Positions 26,418-34,910 are shown, numbered from the stretch's first letter. The stretch is 64,000 nt of DNA from Parablautia muri (GCF_009917485.1 NZ_QZDT01000007.1:1-64000); one strand, 5' to 3'. The notes: generated by a model not told the origin, from the letters alone. A program made the numbers and translations.

Positions 26418-27731
26418 CTATCGGGCGCTGCCGGAGCTTACAATGCCCATATGGTTGTTGATAATATCTGCAACCCGCTCAGCCAGCTTTTCACGGCCGG
26501 CATCATTGTAATGCATATAGTTGGACATATATTCTTCGTAGTTATCTTCATTGATGGTTCCAAAGTAGTTATCAATAAAGGATACGCCGCAGTCCATAGC
26601 GGCTTCTGCTTCCATCAGCAGATAATGGTGCAGGGTGCCATTGCCGATATCTTTTAAGGTGCCGTTATACAGCTCTCCGTTGTCATCCATATATTGAGCG
26701 TAGGTATGGGACATTACAAGGATGCGGATGTGGGGCCAGGTATTCTTGATGTTGCTGATGGTGGTGCGCAGGCCGCCGGTGTAGGCGGTAACATCATAGG
26801 GGTTATTCGGATTATCAGCAACAGTGCCCATATTATAGTCTGTGCTGTCATACATAATGACAATGATATCCACCTTGTCCATATCTACTGTTTTCATGAT
26901 TTCCACAGTATCCGCATATCGGGGATCAGGCTCATCATTGGCAATAGAGGCGATAGCTGTAAATTCGTTATTCCGCAGACATTCCACCACATAATAAAAG
27001 TTAAAATGGTCTCTTGTATATTCCGGATTATATACAGGATATTTACAGGCAACGGAGGAATCCGGAAATGCACAGTCGTAAACCACAGCATTTGTCTTTT
27101 GGGCAATCTGTGAGGCAAGACTGGTGTCTCCATGGTCATCTGTAAAAGGATTATTGCCCAAACATAAAATAGTGGTGACACCATCGTCCTGCCTGCCTTC
27201 CAATAAAGAAGAATCCATGGGGATGATCATGTCCAGCGTTTCCACATCAAATTGGGAAGGGTCAACATCTGGTGTATCATCATCCAAAGCGCTGCCTTTA
27301 TTCCATTTGTTTAGCCGGTAAACAGATATTATGGCAATCAGTACTATGGCAGAAACCAAAAGAATATGCATGTTTATGTGAAGATTAGATTTCTTCCGGG
27401 AAGCTTTCTTTTGAGGCAGATCAAAATCATCAAGAAATTCTATATCTTCCTCGCTTTCCATGTAGGTTAAATCCTTCGGCTCGTCCGAATCATCAGAGCC
27501 ATCTAAAGGCGTATCATGATCCAAATTTAAGCTTTCCGTTTCATTTAAATTCTCTATTTTATCCAGGCGATCAGCAAGATCCGAATCTTGGGATTCATCC
27601 AAATCTTCAATCTCATCTTCATTGGAAACCTGTATTTCGTCTAAGCCCTCAATTTCATCTAAATCAAGAGAACTTCGTTCAGGATGAAGATGTTTATTTT
27701 GGGATATTTTTATGTGTCTATTTATTTTCAT
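26418..27731 (-). CDS. Membrane-anchored SGNH-hydrolase-like protein with degenerate active site
   Basis: 437 aa: a long acidic, Asp/Glu/Leu-rich cytoplasmic N-terminus (residues 15-110), one transmembrane helix (about 120-140), then an extracytoplasmic SGNH-like domain. Block I is ILCLGNNPF where GDS(L) is expected, and the C-terminal block is NYMHYNDAG where D-x-x-H is expected, so Ser and Asp of the triad appear replaced and only His remains. It may bind rather than hydrolyse, or use other residues. The start at 27731 follows GGAG within a repeated leader element; the ATG at 27779 has no ribosome site and lies within that leader. It lies on the opposite strand to the acyltransferase genes. 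Confidence 0.7.
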   Translation of the reverse strand: MKINRHIKISQNKHLHPERSSLDLDEIEGLDEIQVSNEDEIEDLDESQDSDLADRLDKIENLNETESLNLDHDTPLDGSDDSDEPKDLTYMESEEDIEFLDDFDLPQKKASRKKSNLHINMHILLVSAIVLIAIISVYRLNKWNKGSALDDDTPDVDPSQFDVETLDMIIPMDSSLLEGRQDDGVTTILCLGNNPFTDDHGDTSLASQIAQKTNAVVYDCAFPDSSVACKYPVYNPEYTRDHFNFYYVVECLRNNEFTAIASIANDEPDPRYADTVEIMKTVDMDKVDIIVIMYDSTDYNMGTVADNPNNPYDVTAYTGGLRTTISNIKNTWPHIRILVMSHTYAQYMDDNGELYNGTLKDIGNGTLHHYLLMEAEAAMDCGVSFIDNYFGTINEDNYEEYMSNYMHYNDAGREKLAERVADIINNHMGIVSSGSAR

Positions 27732-27737
27732 ACTAAT

Positions 27738-27791
27738 CTCCATTCTTGCCAGTGCCCTCAAATTTGGGCGAAAGCACAAATTTGTTGTGTG
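27738..27791 (-). repeat. Leader repeat element, copy 1 (upstream of the SGNH-like gene)
   Basis: Read on the minus strand: TTTGTGCTTTCGCCCAAATT followed by TGAGGGCACTGGCAAGAATGGAG. It contains the self-complementary GCCC-AAATTTGA-GGGC and ends in the ribosome site of the gene starting at 27731. Close relatives lie at 27815, 51273 and 60327. Confidence 0.65.
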
Positions 27792-27814
27792 AAAAGTTTA
27801 TTTTTCACACTAAT

Positions 27815-27856
27815 CGCCATTCCTGCCGGCAGTCCGCAAATTTGGGACGCAGGCAC
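27815..27856 (-). repeat. Leader repeat element, copy 2 (tandem, further upstream)
   Basis: Minus strand: GTGCCTGCGTCCCAAATTTG then CGGACTGCCGGCAGGAATGGCG, followed by ATTAGTGTGAAAAATAAA, which mirrors ATTAGTATGAAAATAAA at the true start. It appears to be an imperfect tandem duplication of copy 1 including the initiation region. Confidence 0.6.
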
Positions 27857-27872
27857 GAAGTAATTCTTTGTT

Positions 27873-27949
27873 ATTCTACTATCATTTTATGGAAAAATCC
27901 ATAAATTCATAAAAATTTAATATACGATATCGGGCAGATATGGTAAAAT
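27873..27949. promoter_or_regulatory. Divergent promoter region, SGNH-like gene / EamA pair
   Basis: Minus strand: TAGAAT at 27873-27878 with a weak -35 (TGGATT, 17 bp). Plus strand: an extended -10, TGGTAAAAT at 27941-27949, about 50 bp before the start at 27999. Confidence 0.4.
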
Positions 27950-27998
27950 GCAATTTGTGCAGTTAGAAGGCCTATACAGGGGGTATCGGGGATAAATT

Positions 27999-28358
27999 AT
28001 GAAAAAGAAATTCAGATGGAAAGAAATTCTCATGCTGCAAGCAGTATTTTTTATATACAGTATATCCAGCGTTGTTTTAAAATTTGCATCAGGAAAAGAG
28101 CTGTTTAGCCTGGAATTTATATTGCTCTATGGAGTGGATGTTATGATACTTGGGGTGTATGCGCTTTTGTGGCAGCAGGTGATTAAAAAGTTTGAGCTGT
28201 CTGTAGCTTACGCCAATAAAGCAGTGACTTTACTTTGGGCTTTGGGATGGAGCATTTTCCTTTTCCATGAGCAGATTACAGTGTGGAAAGGGGCAGGCAT
28301 TTTTCTGGTGATGATTGGCATTTTTATCCTGAATGGGGAGGAGGAAAAATCACAATGA
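27999..28358 (+). CDS. Small EamA/SMR-like membrane transporter subunit (ArnE/F-like)
   Basis: 119 aa, four hydrophobic helices, short EamA/DMT superfamily protein. Conserved C-terminal pattern ANKAVTLLWALGWSIFLF and a terminal helix WKGAGIFLVMIGIFIL. Family members of this size work as dimers; the overlapping next gene encodes a second subunit, like ArnE/ArnF, which flip an aminoarabinose lipid. A flippase or small-molecule export role for the surrounding glycan genes is inferred. Overlaps the next gene by 4 bp (ATGA). Confidence 0.8.
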   Translation: MKKKFRWKEILMLQAVFFIYSISSVVLKFASGKELFSLEFILLYGVDVMILGVYALLWQQVIKKFELSVAYANKAVTLLWALGWSIFLFHEQITVWKGAGIFLVMIGIFILNGEEEKSQ

Positions 28359-28690
28359 ACATGCATATACTGGTTTTGCTGTTTTCAGTGTGCGTAGCTT
28401 CCTTTGCACAGATTCTTTTAAAAAAGAGTGCGGCCAAGACCTATGACTCCCCCATACGGGAATATTTGAACTTTTATGTGATTGGCGGATATGGGATGAT
28501 GTTTCTTTCCATGTTCCTGACGGTATTCTCTTACAGAGGATTGGATTTTTCCAATATTCCGGTGATAGAGTCCCTTGGATATGTGATTGTGATGCTGTTG
28601 AGCTATCTGTTTTTTAAGGAAAAGATAACAAAAAGAAAGCTCCTTGGAATGGCAATTATTTTAGGAGGAATTTTTGTGTATTATAGATGA
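28355..28690 (+). CDS. Small EamA/SMR-like membrane transporter subunit, partner
   Basis: 111 aa, four helices. The start at 28355 forms an ATGA overlap with the preceding stop and has GGAGGAGG upstream. It shows SFAQILLKKSA in the first helix and an ESLGYVIVMLLSYLFFKEK segment typical of the family. It likely forms a heterodimer with the product at 27999. A terminator-like hairpin follows at 28725. Confidence 0.8.
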   Translation: MNMHILVLLFSVCVASFAQILLKKSAAKTYDSPIREYLNFYVIGGYGMMFLSMFLTVFSYRGLDFSNIPVIESLGYVIVMLLSYLFFKEKITKRKLLGMAIILGGIFVYYR

Positions 28691-28724
28691 GGAATTTTAA
28701 GATTGCAAATATATAAAAATCAAA

Positions 28725-28746
28725 GGACCAGGAGCTTTCCTGGTCC
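28725..28746. terminator. Bidirectional terminator hairpin
   Basis: GGACCAGG (28725-28732) pairs perfectly with CCTGGTCC (28739-28746) around AGCTTT, between convergent genes. A 14-bp palindrome GCCCGTATACGGGC follows at 28771-28784. Confidence 0.7.
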
Positions 28747-28791
28747 AGTGATCGCATTTTTGTCCGACAAGCCCGTATACGGGCACCTGTA

Positions 28792-29127
28792 TTAATGTGT
28801 ATGAGGCACAGTATAGTTGCTGGCGGTTTGTTGAACCATAGCAGCTAACAGTGTGGTAACCGGAAGATTGGCTTCGTTTTGTGCCTGAAGTTCTTTATAC
28901 CATTTACTGTATTTATACATACGGTATGTAGCTTTAAATTTACCTAACTGATTTTCATCATCACAGGCGCGTTTAAAAGCTTCCCGCTCCTCCATATCCA
29001 TCTCAACATAGTCCAGATAAGAAATTTGGAGTTCCGTTAATGGATTGCTGCACTTTGGGCATATCATCTTATGCCCGTTCAACATAAAAATACGGTGACA
29101 AGGTTTGCAGAAATGCATGTACATCAT
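28792..29127 (-). CDS. Small zinc-ribbon protein
   Basis: 111 aa with a CxxC...CxxC zinc ribbon (FCKPCHRIF and MICPKCSNPL) in the first 30 residues, then a charged helical region and a low-complexity tail ending VPHTH. AAGGGGA lies 7 nt before ATG 29127; the ATG at 29151 is in frame without a ribosome site. I do not recognise the family. It stands alone on the minus strand between a transporter pair and the lysozyme. Confidence 0.7.
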   Translation of the reverse strand: MMYMHFCKPCHRIFMLNGHKMICPKCSNPLTELQISYLDYVEMDMEEREAFKRACDDENQLGKFKATYRMYKYSKWYKELQAQNEANLPVTTLLAAMVQQTASNYTVPHTH

Positions 29128-29314
29128 ATAAATTCCCCTTTTCTTAAACAAGCATAATTGTTAGCTCATTTTTAGTTTACCGGTATTACAGATAAAGTCA
29201 ATAACTTATAGGTAGCCTGTCTTGAGATTTTGTTGACAGAAAACGATAAAAAATTATGTTAACTGTCAGAAATCTAAATATTAAGTTTTTTTTATAGATA
29301 AAAATACAAAATGA

Positions 29315-29343
29315 TTGTGCTGGTTTTTGATAAATGTTATAAT
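29315..29343 (+). promoter_or_regulatory. Promoter of the lysozyme / polysaccharide locus
   Basis: TTGTGC (29315-29320), 17 bp, a perfect TATAAT (29338-29343) with an extended TG (29335-29336), 78 bp before the ATG. A further TTGACA near 29234 may be a second promoter. Confidence 0.65.
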
Positions 29344-29420
29344 AGCGAGAAATTGAAACTGATAATGAAAAAGAATGAAGAAAGATATTACAGAAATATT
29401 AAAGTGGAGGGTTTACATAA

Positions 29421-32078
29421 ATGGGTAAATTTTTACATGGGTTAGGAGGCAGAAAAAGAGGCAGGAGAAATAAAGCTGATTCGGAATTAGAGTGGATGGA
29501 CTACGATGAAAATTACGAGGAAGATGATTATGAGGACGAGGAAGCCTACGAAGACGAAGATTACGAGATAGAAGATGAAGAAGATTACGAAGACGAAGAT
29601 TACGAGATAGAAGATGAAGAAGATTACGAAGACGAAGGTTATGAGATAGAGGATGAGGAAGATTACGGAGACGAAAGTTATGAGATAGAGGATGGAGAAG
29701 ATTACGAAGACGAAAGTTATGAGATAGAAGATGAAGAAGATTACGAAGACGAAGGTTATGAGATAGAGGAGGAAGATTACGGAGACGAAGATTACGAAGT
29801 AGAAGATGAATATAACGAGGAAGACTACGGAACAGAAGACGAGGCCGAAGGTTATGAAGAAGATGAAGACTACGAGATGGCCCATGGTTATGATGAGGAA
29901 GACTATGAGATAGATGAGGAAGATGGATATTATCAGGATGAGGATTATGATGAATTAGACTATGAGGAAGATTACGGAGATGATGTGGACTACGACTATG
30001 AGGAAGACGAAGTCCCAGAGGGAGTGGCAGCAAAGGTTATATACAGGCTGAGACATATGTCAATGGTGGATCATATTGTTGCACTCACCGGTGTAGCGGT
30101 ATTTGTAGTTGTTGCAATTACAGGAACCCTCTTTTTGAATGCGAAAAGCAATCAGTCACAGATAGAAGCCTTCGCTGAAATTGGAGTGGGAATGGAAGAT
30201 ATTTCCATGATTGGGCAGAGCGGTCTGGTTGCGGTTGCAGATGCCCAAACTGCAAAATATTTGGCAGCCACTATGGAGTTAGAGGAGCCGGAAGAAGTTG
30301 AACAGGAAGAAAAAGAAGAGCCTGAGGGAAAAACAGAGGTTGTCATGAATTTGACTTCTATCCAGAAAGACCTTAAAATTAAGTTTATTCATAAAAAAAC
30401 AGGAAAGCTGATTCCTAATCTGAACTTTAAAATTGAAATTACGAAACCTTCGGGCGGAACTTACACGATTGAGGATGAGGATAAGGATGGTGTCATCTAC
30501 CAGACCGGTATAGAAGCAGGGAAATATAAGGTCAAAATTGTAGGCCCGGAATCGGACAGCACCTATTCTATTTCCTCCGAGCAGATGTCTGTGACAGTGA
30601 AGGATACGATTGAGTATAAAAAGGTGGACGTGTCTGACGAGGTGAAGACAGAAGCACAGGTAAATGCGGCAGCGGAAGATACCAAGGTGAATGAAACGGT
30701 GGTAGAGTCTACGAATACGGACACAGTGGAATGGGTAGAATCTACTAAGACGTTGATAGAGGGAACAGAGCGAAAGGAAGAAAGCTATGAGAAGGTAGAT
30801 GCAAAAGAGATTGCAGATCCTGGAAAGGTAGCGTCAATCGGATTCAGACTGCTAAGCGGGAATACCGAAGTAGGCGGTGAAACACCTACGCCGGAAGAAA
30901 CGAAGGAACCGGAAGAAACTGTGGAGCCGGAACCCACCAAGGAACCGGAAGAAACTGTGGAGCCGGAACCTACCAAAGAACCGGAAGAAACTGTGGAGCC
31001 GGAACCCACCAAGGAACCGACAACAGAACCAACGGTAGCTCCCACTATCGTGCCAACGGCAGTGCCTACGCCAATACCGCAGACAACGCCAAGCCCAACG
31101 CCTACAGAGCTGCCCACTGCAACGCCTGCTGAAAGCCCTACGGCATCGCCTTCCGTATCGCCTACCGCTTCGCCGTCAGCAACGCCTAATGATGCAAAAA
31201 GTGATACTACAAGCGTATTGAAGACTACCAAGGGAGAAACCCTTTATATTAAAAATCCTGATGGCAGCTTCAGGGAAGCCAAGTATGCGGACTATTACAC
31301 CACAAAGGAATTTTACCGTTTGGTCAGCCAAACCGGCGGTGAATATAAATATACTGGATGGCAGGTAATAGATGGCGCCACTTACTTCTTTGATAAGAAC
31401 GGCAATAAGGTGACCGGAGAGCAGATAATCCAGGGAGCGAAATATAATTTTAACAGTGATGGCTCCTTAAATACAGGTTCGGGCCATATGGGAATAGACG
31501 TATCCAAATGGAATGGAAATATAGATTGGAATGCGGTAAAAAACAGCGGTGTTTCTTATGTCATTATCCGCTGTGGGTACCGGGGATCTTCCACAGGCGC
31601 TTTGATAGAGGATCCTATGTTCAGAAGCAACATCCAAGGGGCCTCTAAGGCAGGACTTAAGGTAGGGGTTTATTTCTTTACCCAGGCTGTAAATGAGGTA
31701 GAAGCAGTAGAGGAAGCTTCTATGGTTCTCGGATTGATTAAAGGCTATGGTCTTAGTTATCCCGTGTTTTTGGATGTGGAGGCCAGCAACGGACGGGCTG
31801 ATGGCATCAGCACAGCGACAAGAACGGCCGTTTGCAAAGCCTTTTGCCAGACGATTCAAAATTCCGGATATAAAGCAGGGATTTATGCAAATAAAACGTG
31901 GTTAAACAGCCATATAGACGCGCCCAGTCTTACCGGCTACAAAATCTGGCTTGCCCAGTATGCTGCAACGCCCAGCTATAATAGAACAAGATATGATATG
32001 TGGCAGTATTCTTCCAAAGGAAGTGTGACAGGTATTAAGGGCAATGTTGATATGAACATAAGTTATATGGGATATTAA
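29421..32078 (+). CDS. Type II membrane GH25 lysozyme with acidic-repeat cytoplasmic tail
   Basis: 885 aa. Order: a short basic patch (RKRGRR), an extremely acidic Asp/Glu/Tyr repeat region (about 23-200), a transmembrane helix (about 215-238), a Glu-rich linker, an SpaA-like beta domain (about 305-400), a Thr/Pro-rich wall-spanning region with three 12-residue EPEETVEPEPTK repeats, cell-wall-binding-type repeats (about 620-680, WQVIDGATYFFDKNGNKVTG), and a C-terminal GH25 muramidase (about 690-885). GH25 catalytic acids are visible in GIDVSKWNG and FLDVEAS. No signal peptide is present, so the acidic repeat must lie in the cytoplasm (N-in). It probably cuts or remodels peptidoglycan where wall polysaccharide is attached; rfbB follows 42 bp later. 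Confidence 0.9.
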   Translation: MGKFLHGLGGRKRGRRNKADSELEWMDYDENYEEDDYEDEEAYEDEDYEIEDEEDYEDEDYEIEDEEDYEDEGYEIEDEEDYGDESYEIEDGEDYEDESYEIEDEEDYEDEGYEIEEEDYGDEDYEVEDEYNEEDYGTEDEAEGYEEDEDYEMAHGYDEEDYEIDEEDGYYQDEDYDELDYEEDYGDDVDYDYEEDEVPEGVAAKVIYRLRHMSMVDHIVALTGVAVFVVVAITGTLFLNAKSNQSQIEAFAEIGVGMEDISMIGQSGLVAVADAQTAKYLAATMELEEPEEVEQEEKEEPEGKTEVVMNLTSIQKDLKIKFIHKKTGKLIPNLNFKIEITKPSGGTYTIEDEDKDGVIYQTGIEAGKYKVKIVGPESDSTYSISSEQMSVTVKDTIEYKKVDVSDEVKTEAQVNAAAEDTKVNETVVESTNTDTVEWVESTKTLIEGTERKEESYEKVDAKEIADPGKVASIGFRLLSGNTEVGGETPTPEETKEPEETVEPEPTKEPEETVEPEPTKEPEETVEPEPTKEPTTEPTVAPTIVPTAVPTPIPQTTPSPTPTELPTATPAESPTASPSVSPTASPSATPNDAKSDTTSVLKTTKGETLYIKNPDGSFREAKYADYYTTKEFYRLVSQTGGEYKYTGWQVIDGATYFFDKNGNKVTGEQIIQGAKYNFNSDGSLNTGSGHMGIDVSKWNGNIDWNAVKNSGVSYVIIRCGYRGSSTGALIEDPMFRSNIQGASKAGLKVGVYFFTQAVNEVEAVEEASMVLGLIKGYGLSYPVFLDVEASNGRADGISTATRTAVCKAFCQTIQNSGYKAGIYANKTWLNSHIDAPSLTGYKIWLAQYAATPSYNRTRYDMWQYSSKGSVTGIKGNVDMNISYMGY
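29559..29789 (+). repeat. Six tandem 39-bp repeats encoding an acidic 13-residue unit
   Basis: Units start at 29559, 29598, 29637, 29676, 29715 and 29754 (the last is 36 bp). Each encodes a variant of DYEIEDEEDYEDE. The first two copies are nearly identical in DNA and later copies diverge at synonymous and G/S positions, so the array expanded by slippage or recombination. Confidence 0.9.
30906..31013 (+). repeat. Three tandem 36-bp repeats (EPEETVEPEPTK)
   Basis: Copies at 30906-30941, 30942-30977 and 30978-31013 differ by only a few bases. They encode a Pro/Glu-rich rod in the wall-spanning part of the lysozyme. Confidence 0.9.
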
Positions 32079-32120
32079 TTAGAAATATATGATATTAAGT
32101 TTAAGAAATGGAGAAGGAAT

Positions 32121-33203
32121 ATGAGAACTTATTTGGTAACAGGAGGAGCGGGTTTCATTGGGTCTAACTATATTCATTACATGTTTAAGAAATATGGCAA
32201 TGAAATAAGAATAATCAATGTGGATGCCCTTACTTATGCGGGAAATCTCGAAAATTTAAAGGAGCTGGAAGGGCGGGAGAATTACACCTTTGTAAAAGCA
32301 GATATTTGTGATAAGGAAGCAATCTCCAAAATTTTTGCAGAAAATGACATTGACAGAGTCGTTCATTTTGCAGCGGAGTCTCATGTAGACCGAAGCATCA
32401 AAACACCGGAAATATTCGTACAGACGAATGTTTTGGGAACTGCTGTTATGCTCAACTGTGCGAAGGCTGCATGGGAAAATGAGGACGGCACATTCAAAGG
32501 GGGCAAAAAGTTCTTACACGTATCCACAGACGAAGTGTATGGCTCCCTTACGGAGGACGGAGGGTATTTTTATGAGACAACGCCTTATGCGCCCCATAGC
32601 CCTTATTCTGCCAGCAAAGCAAGCTCGGACATGTTGGTTAAGGCGTATATGGACACCTACAAATTCCCTGCTAACATTACCAACTGCTCCAACAACTATG
32701 GGCCTTACCAGTTCCCGGAAAAGCTGATTCCCCTTATCATCAACAATGCACTTCACGGGAAGAAGCTGCCTGTTTACGGAGATGGAAAAAATGTCCGTGA
32801 CTGGCTTTATGTGGAGGATCATGCGAAGGCGATTGACATGGTACAGGAAAAAGGAAGGCTTTTTGAAACTTATAATGTGGGCGGACATAATGAAAAGCAA
32901 AACATTGAGATTATCCACATTATTCTGGATACCTTACAGGAGATGCTGCCGGAGGGGGATCCAAGAAAAGAGTTTATCAATGAAGATTTAATCACTTATG
33001 TGGAAGACAGGAAGGGCCATGACAGAAGATATGCCATTGCGCCTGATAAGATTAAGGCGGAGATTGGCTGGGAGCCGGAAACCATGTTTAAAGAAGGTAT
33101 TAAACGTACAATTGAGTGGTTCTTTGCGCATGAAGACTGGATGAAAAATGTAACCAGCGGAGATTACCAAAAGTATTACGAGGATATGTACAGGAATCGT
33201 TAA
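32121..33203 (+). CDS. rfbB: dTDP-glucose 4,6-dehydratase
   Basis: Extended SDR enzyme converting dTDP-glucose to dTDP-4-keto-6-deoxyglucose, second step toward dTDP-L-rhamnose. NAD-binding TGGAGFIGSNYIHY at the N-terminus, the dehydratase STDEVYGSL, the catalytic YSASKASSD and the NNYGPYQFPEKLIPL segment are all present. 360 aa (normal is about 340-360). GGAG precedes the ATG. It follows the lysozyme and ends in a terminator, after which rfbA has its own promoter. Confidence 0.96.
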   Translation: MRTYLVTGGAGFIGSNYIHYMFKKYGNEIRIINVDALTYAGNLENLKELEGRENYTFVKADICDKEAISKIFAENDIDRVVHFAAESHVDRSIKTPEIFVQTNVLGTAVMLNCAKAAWENEDGTFKGGKKFLHVSTDEVYGSLTEDGGYFYETTPYAPHSPYSASKASSDMLVKAYMDTYKFPANITNCSNNYGPYQFPEKLIPLIINNALHGKKLPVYGDGKNVRDWLYVEDHAKAIDMVQEKGRLFETYNVGGHNEKQNIEIIHIILDTLQEMLPEGDPRKEFINEDLITYVEDRKGHDRRYAIAPDKIKAEIGWEPETMFKEGIKRTIEWFFAHEDWMKNVTSGDYQKYYEDMYRNR

Positions 33204-33236
33204 GAAACCGGATTTATATCTGATTTTGGTAAGGTT

Positions 33237-33277
33237 AATGGGAGTGATTTACATTCACTCCCATTTTGTGGTATACT
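33237..33277 (+). terminator. Terminator overlapped by the rfbA promoter
   Basis: AATGGGAGTGA (33237-33247) pairs with TCACTCCCATT (33255-33265), then TTTTG. The -35 TTTACA (33248-33253) lies in the hairpin loop, followed by an 18-bp spacer and an extended -10 TGGTATACT (33269-33277). Termination and initiation therefore share the same bases. Confidence 0.6.
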
Positions 33278-33328
33278 TGATTAGATTATGCGTTTGAGTA
33301 AGAAAGATGATTTTGGAGGTATCCGATT

Positions 33329-34198
33329 ATGAAGGGAATTATTCTGGCAGGAGGTTCAGGAACAAGGCTTTATCCGTTGACAAAAGCGGTGAGTAAACAG
33401 ATTATGCCGGTTTATGACAAACCGATGATTTATTATCCTTTGTCTACTTTGATGCTGGCAGGAATCAGGGAGGTGCTCATTATTTCTACGCCCAGGGATT
33501 TGCCCGTTTTTGAGGAGCTTTTGGAGGATGGAAGCCAATTGGGCATGGAGTTTTCTTATGCTGTGCAAAAGCAGCCCAGAGGACTTGCGGATGCTTTTAT
33601 TATTGGGGCGGATTTTATAGGTAAGGATAGCGTTGCCCTTGTGCTTGGCGATAATATTTTTTATGGTCAGAGCTTTTCGAGAGTGCTTAGGGAGGTGGCA
33701 GCCAGAGAAAAAGGCGCAACTATATTTGGCTATTATGTGCGTGACCCCAGAGAGTATGGCGTAGTTGAGTTTGATAAGATGGGAAAGGCTGTCTCTATTG
33801 AAGAAAAACCGGAAAACCCTAAGAGCAACTATGCTGTGCCGGGATTATATTTTTATGACAACCGGGTGGTGGAAATTGCTGCTAATGTAAAGCCCTCTGC
33901 CAGGGGAGAAATTGAAATCACCAGTATTAACAATGAATACCTGAGAATGGGAGAGCTGTATGTGGAGACATTAGGGCGTGGATTTGCCTGGCTTGATACA
34001 GGGAATCACGATTCTCTTCTTGATGCGGCGGACTTTGTGGCAGCCTTTCAAAAACGTCAGGGCTTATATATTTCCTGCATTGAGGAAATTGCATATAAGA
34101 GAGGGTTTATTAACAGGGAGCAGCTTCTTAAGCTGGCAGAGCCTCTTATGAAAACCAATTATGGACAATATATGAAGGAAGTAGCAGACGGATTATAG
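33329..34198 (+). CDS. rfbA: Glucose-1-phosphate thymidylyltransferase
   Basis: Makes dTDP-glucose from dTTP and glucose 1-phosphate. The nucleotide loop [20 protein letters not shown], the [10 protein letters not shown] metal/nucleotide motif and the [20 protein letters not shown] segment are diagnostic. 289 aa, typical. GGAGGT precedes the ATG. Glucose 1-phosphate would come from PgcA encoded at 44006. Confidence 0.96.
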   Translation: MKGIILAGGSGTRLYPLTKAVSKQIMPVYDKPMIYYPLSTLMLAGIREVLIISTPRDLPVFEELLEDGSQLGMEFSYAVQKQPRGLADAFIIGADFIGKDSVALVLGDNIFYGQSFSRVLREVAAREKGATIFGYYVRDPREYGVVEFDKMGKAVSIEEKPENPKSNYAVPGLYFYDNRVVEIAANVKPSARGEIEITSINNEYLRMGELYVETLGRGFAWLDTGNHDSLLDAADFVAAFQKRQGLYISCIEEIAYKRGFINREQLLKLAEPLMKTNYGQYMKEVADGL

Positions 34199-34284
34199 AA
34201 GATAAACAGAAGATAAATGATTGTGGACAAAAGCTGCAAGGAAAGAATTTGGCGAAGAAAATTTCGAAAGGAGCAGAGCTATAA

Positions 34285-34851
34285 ATGGGTAAGATAACAG
34301 TAGAGACATGTGAAATTGAGGGATTGAAGGTGATTACCCCTGCGGTTTATGGGGACGAACGTGGGTATTTCGTGGAAACCTATCATTACAACGATTATAA
34401 GGAGGCCGGTATCGATCAGGTATTTGTGCAGGATAACCAGTCTTCTTCCATTAAGAATGTTCTAAGAGGGCTGCACTTTCAAATTCATTTTCCGCAGGAC
34501 AAGCTGGTAAGGGTGATAACAGGGGAAGTGTTTGACGTGGCGGTGGATTTAAGGCCGGGATCTGCAACCTATGGAAAGTGGCATGGGGTCATTCTGTCCG
34601 CAGAAAATAAAAAGCAGTTTTTTGTCCCTAAGAATTTTGCCCATGGTTTTCTCGTGCTTTCAGATTACGCAGAATTTGCTTATAAATGTACGGACTTTTA
34701 TCATCCCAATGATGAAGGCGGTATCAGATTCGATGATCCAAAGATAGGTATCAAATGGCCCATAGCGCCAGGAACAGAGCTTATCATGTCGGACAAAGAT
34801 AAAAAATGGGGCGGAATCGAAGAATACACGGAAAGTAAAAAGAATGGATAA
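34285..34851 (+). CDS. rfbC: dTDP-4-dehydrorhamnose 3,5-epimerase
   Basis: Cupin-fold epimerase, third step of dTDP-L-rhamnose synthesis. Signature residues: GDERGYFVETY, the catalytic-His region LRGLHFQ, then FVPKNFAHGFLVLSD and KWGGIEEY-type C-terminus. 188 aa. AAAGGAG precedes the ATG. The fourth enzyme, RfbD reductase, is not encoded in the window. Confidence 0.95.
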   Translation: MGKITVETCEIEGLKVITPAVYGDERGYFVETYHYNDYKEAGIDQVFVQDNQSSSIKNVLRGLHFQIHFPQDKLVRVITGEVFDVAVDLRPGSATYGKWHGVILSAENKKQFFVPKNFAHGFLVLSDYAEFAYKCTDFYHPNDEGGIRFDDPKIGIKWPIAPGTELIMSDKDKKWGGIEEYTESKKNG

Positions 34852-34910
34852 AAAACAGATGAAATAATCTAGGCTGATGTAAAACAGCAATAGGTAACAT
34901 GGAGGTTAGC

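Noticed and set aside
29559-29789. 39-bp tandem repeats considered as CRISPR or mobile repeats
   Set aside because: They are head-to-tail, in frame, and encode a periodic protein segment.
29413-30033. Long antisense reading frame (206 codons) opposite the lysozyme acidic repeats
   Set aside because: Its Leu/Arg/His/Pro-rich low-complexity translation is the mirror of the GAA/GAT-rich repeat; there is no ribosome site and no family resemblance.
30785-31231. Val/Gly/Ser-rich antisense frame over the lysozyme Pro/Thr region
   Set aside because: Complement of the Thr/Pro/Glu repeats; low complexity without independent gene signals.
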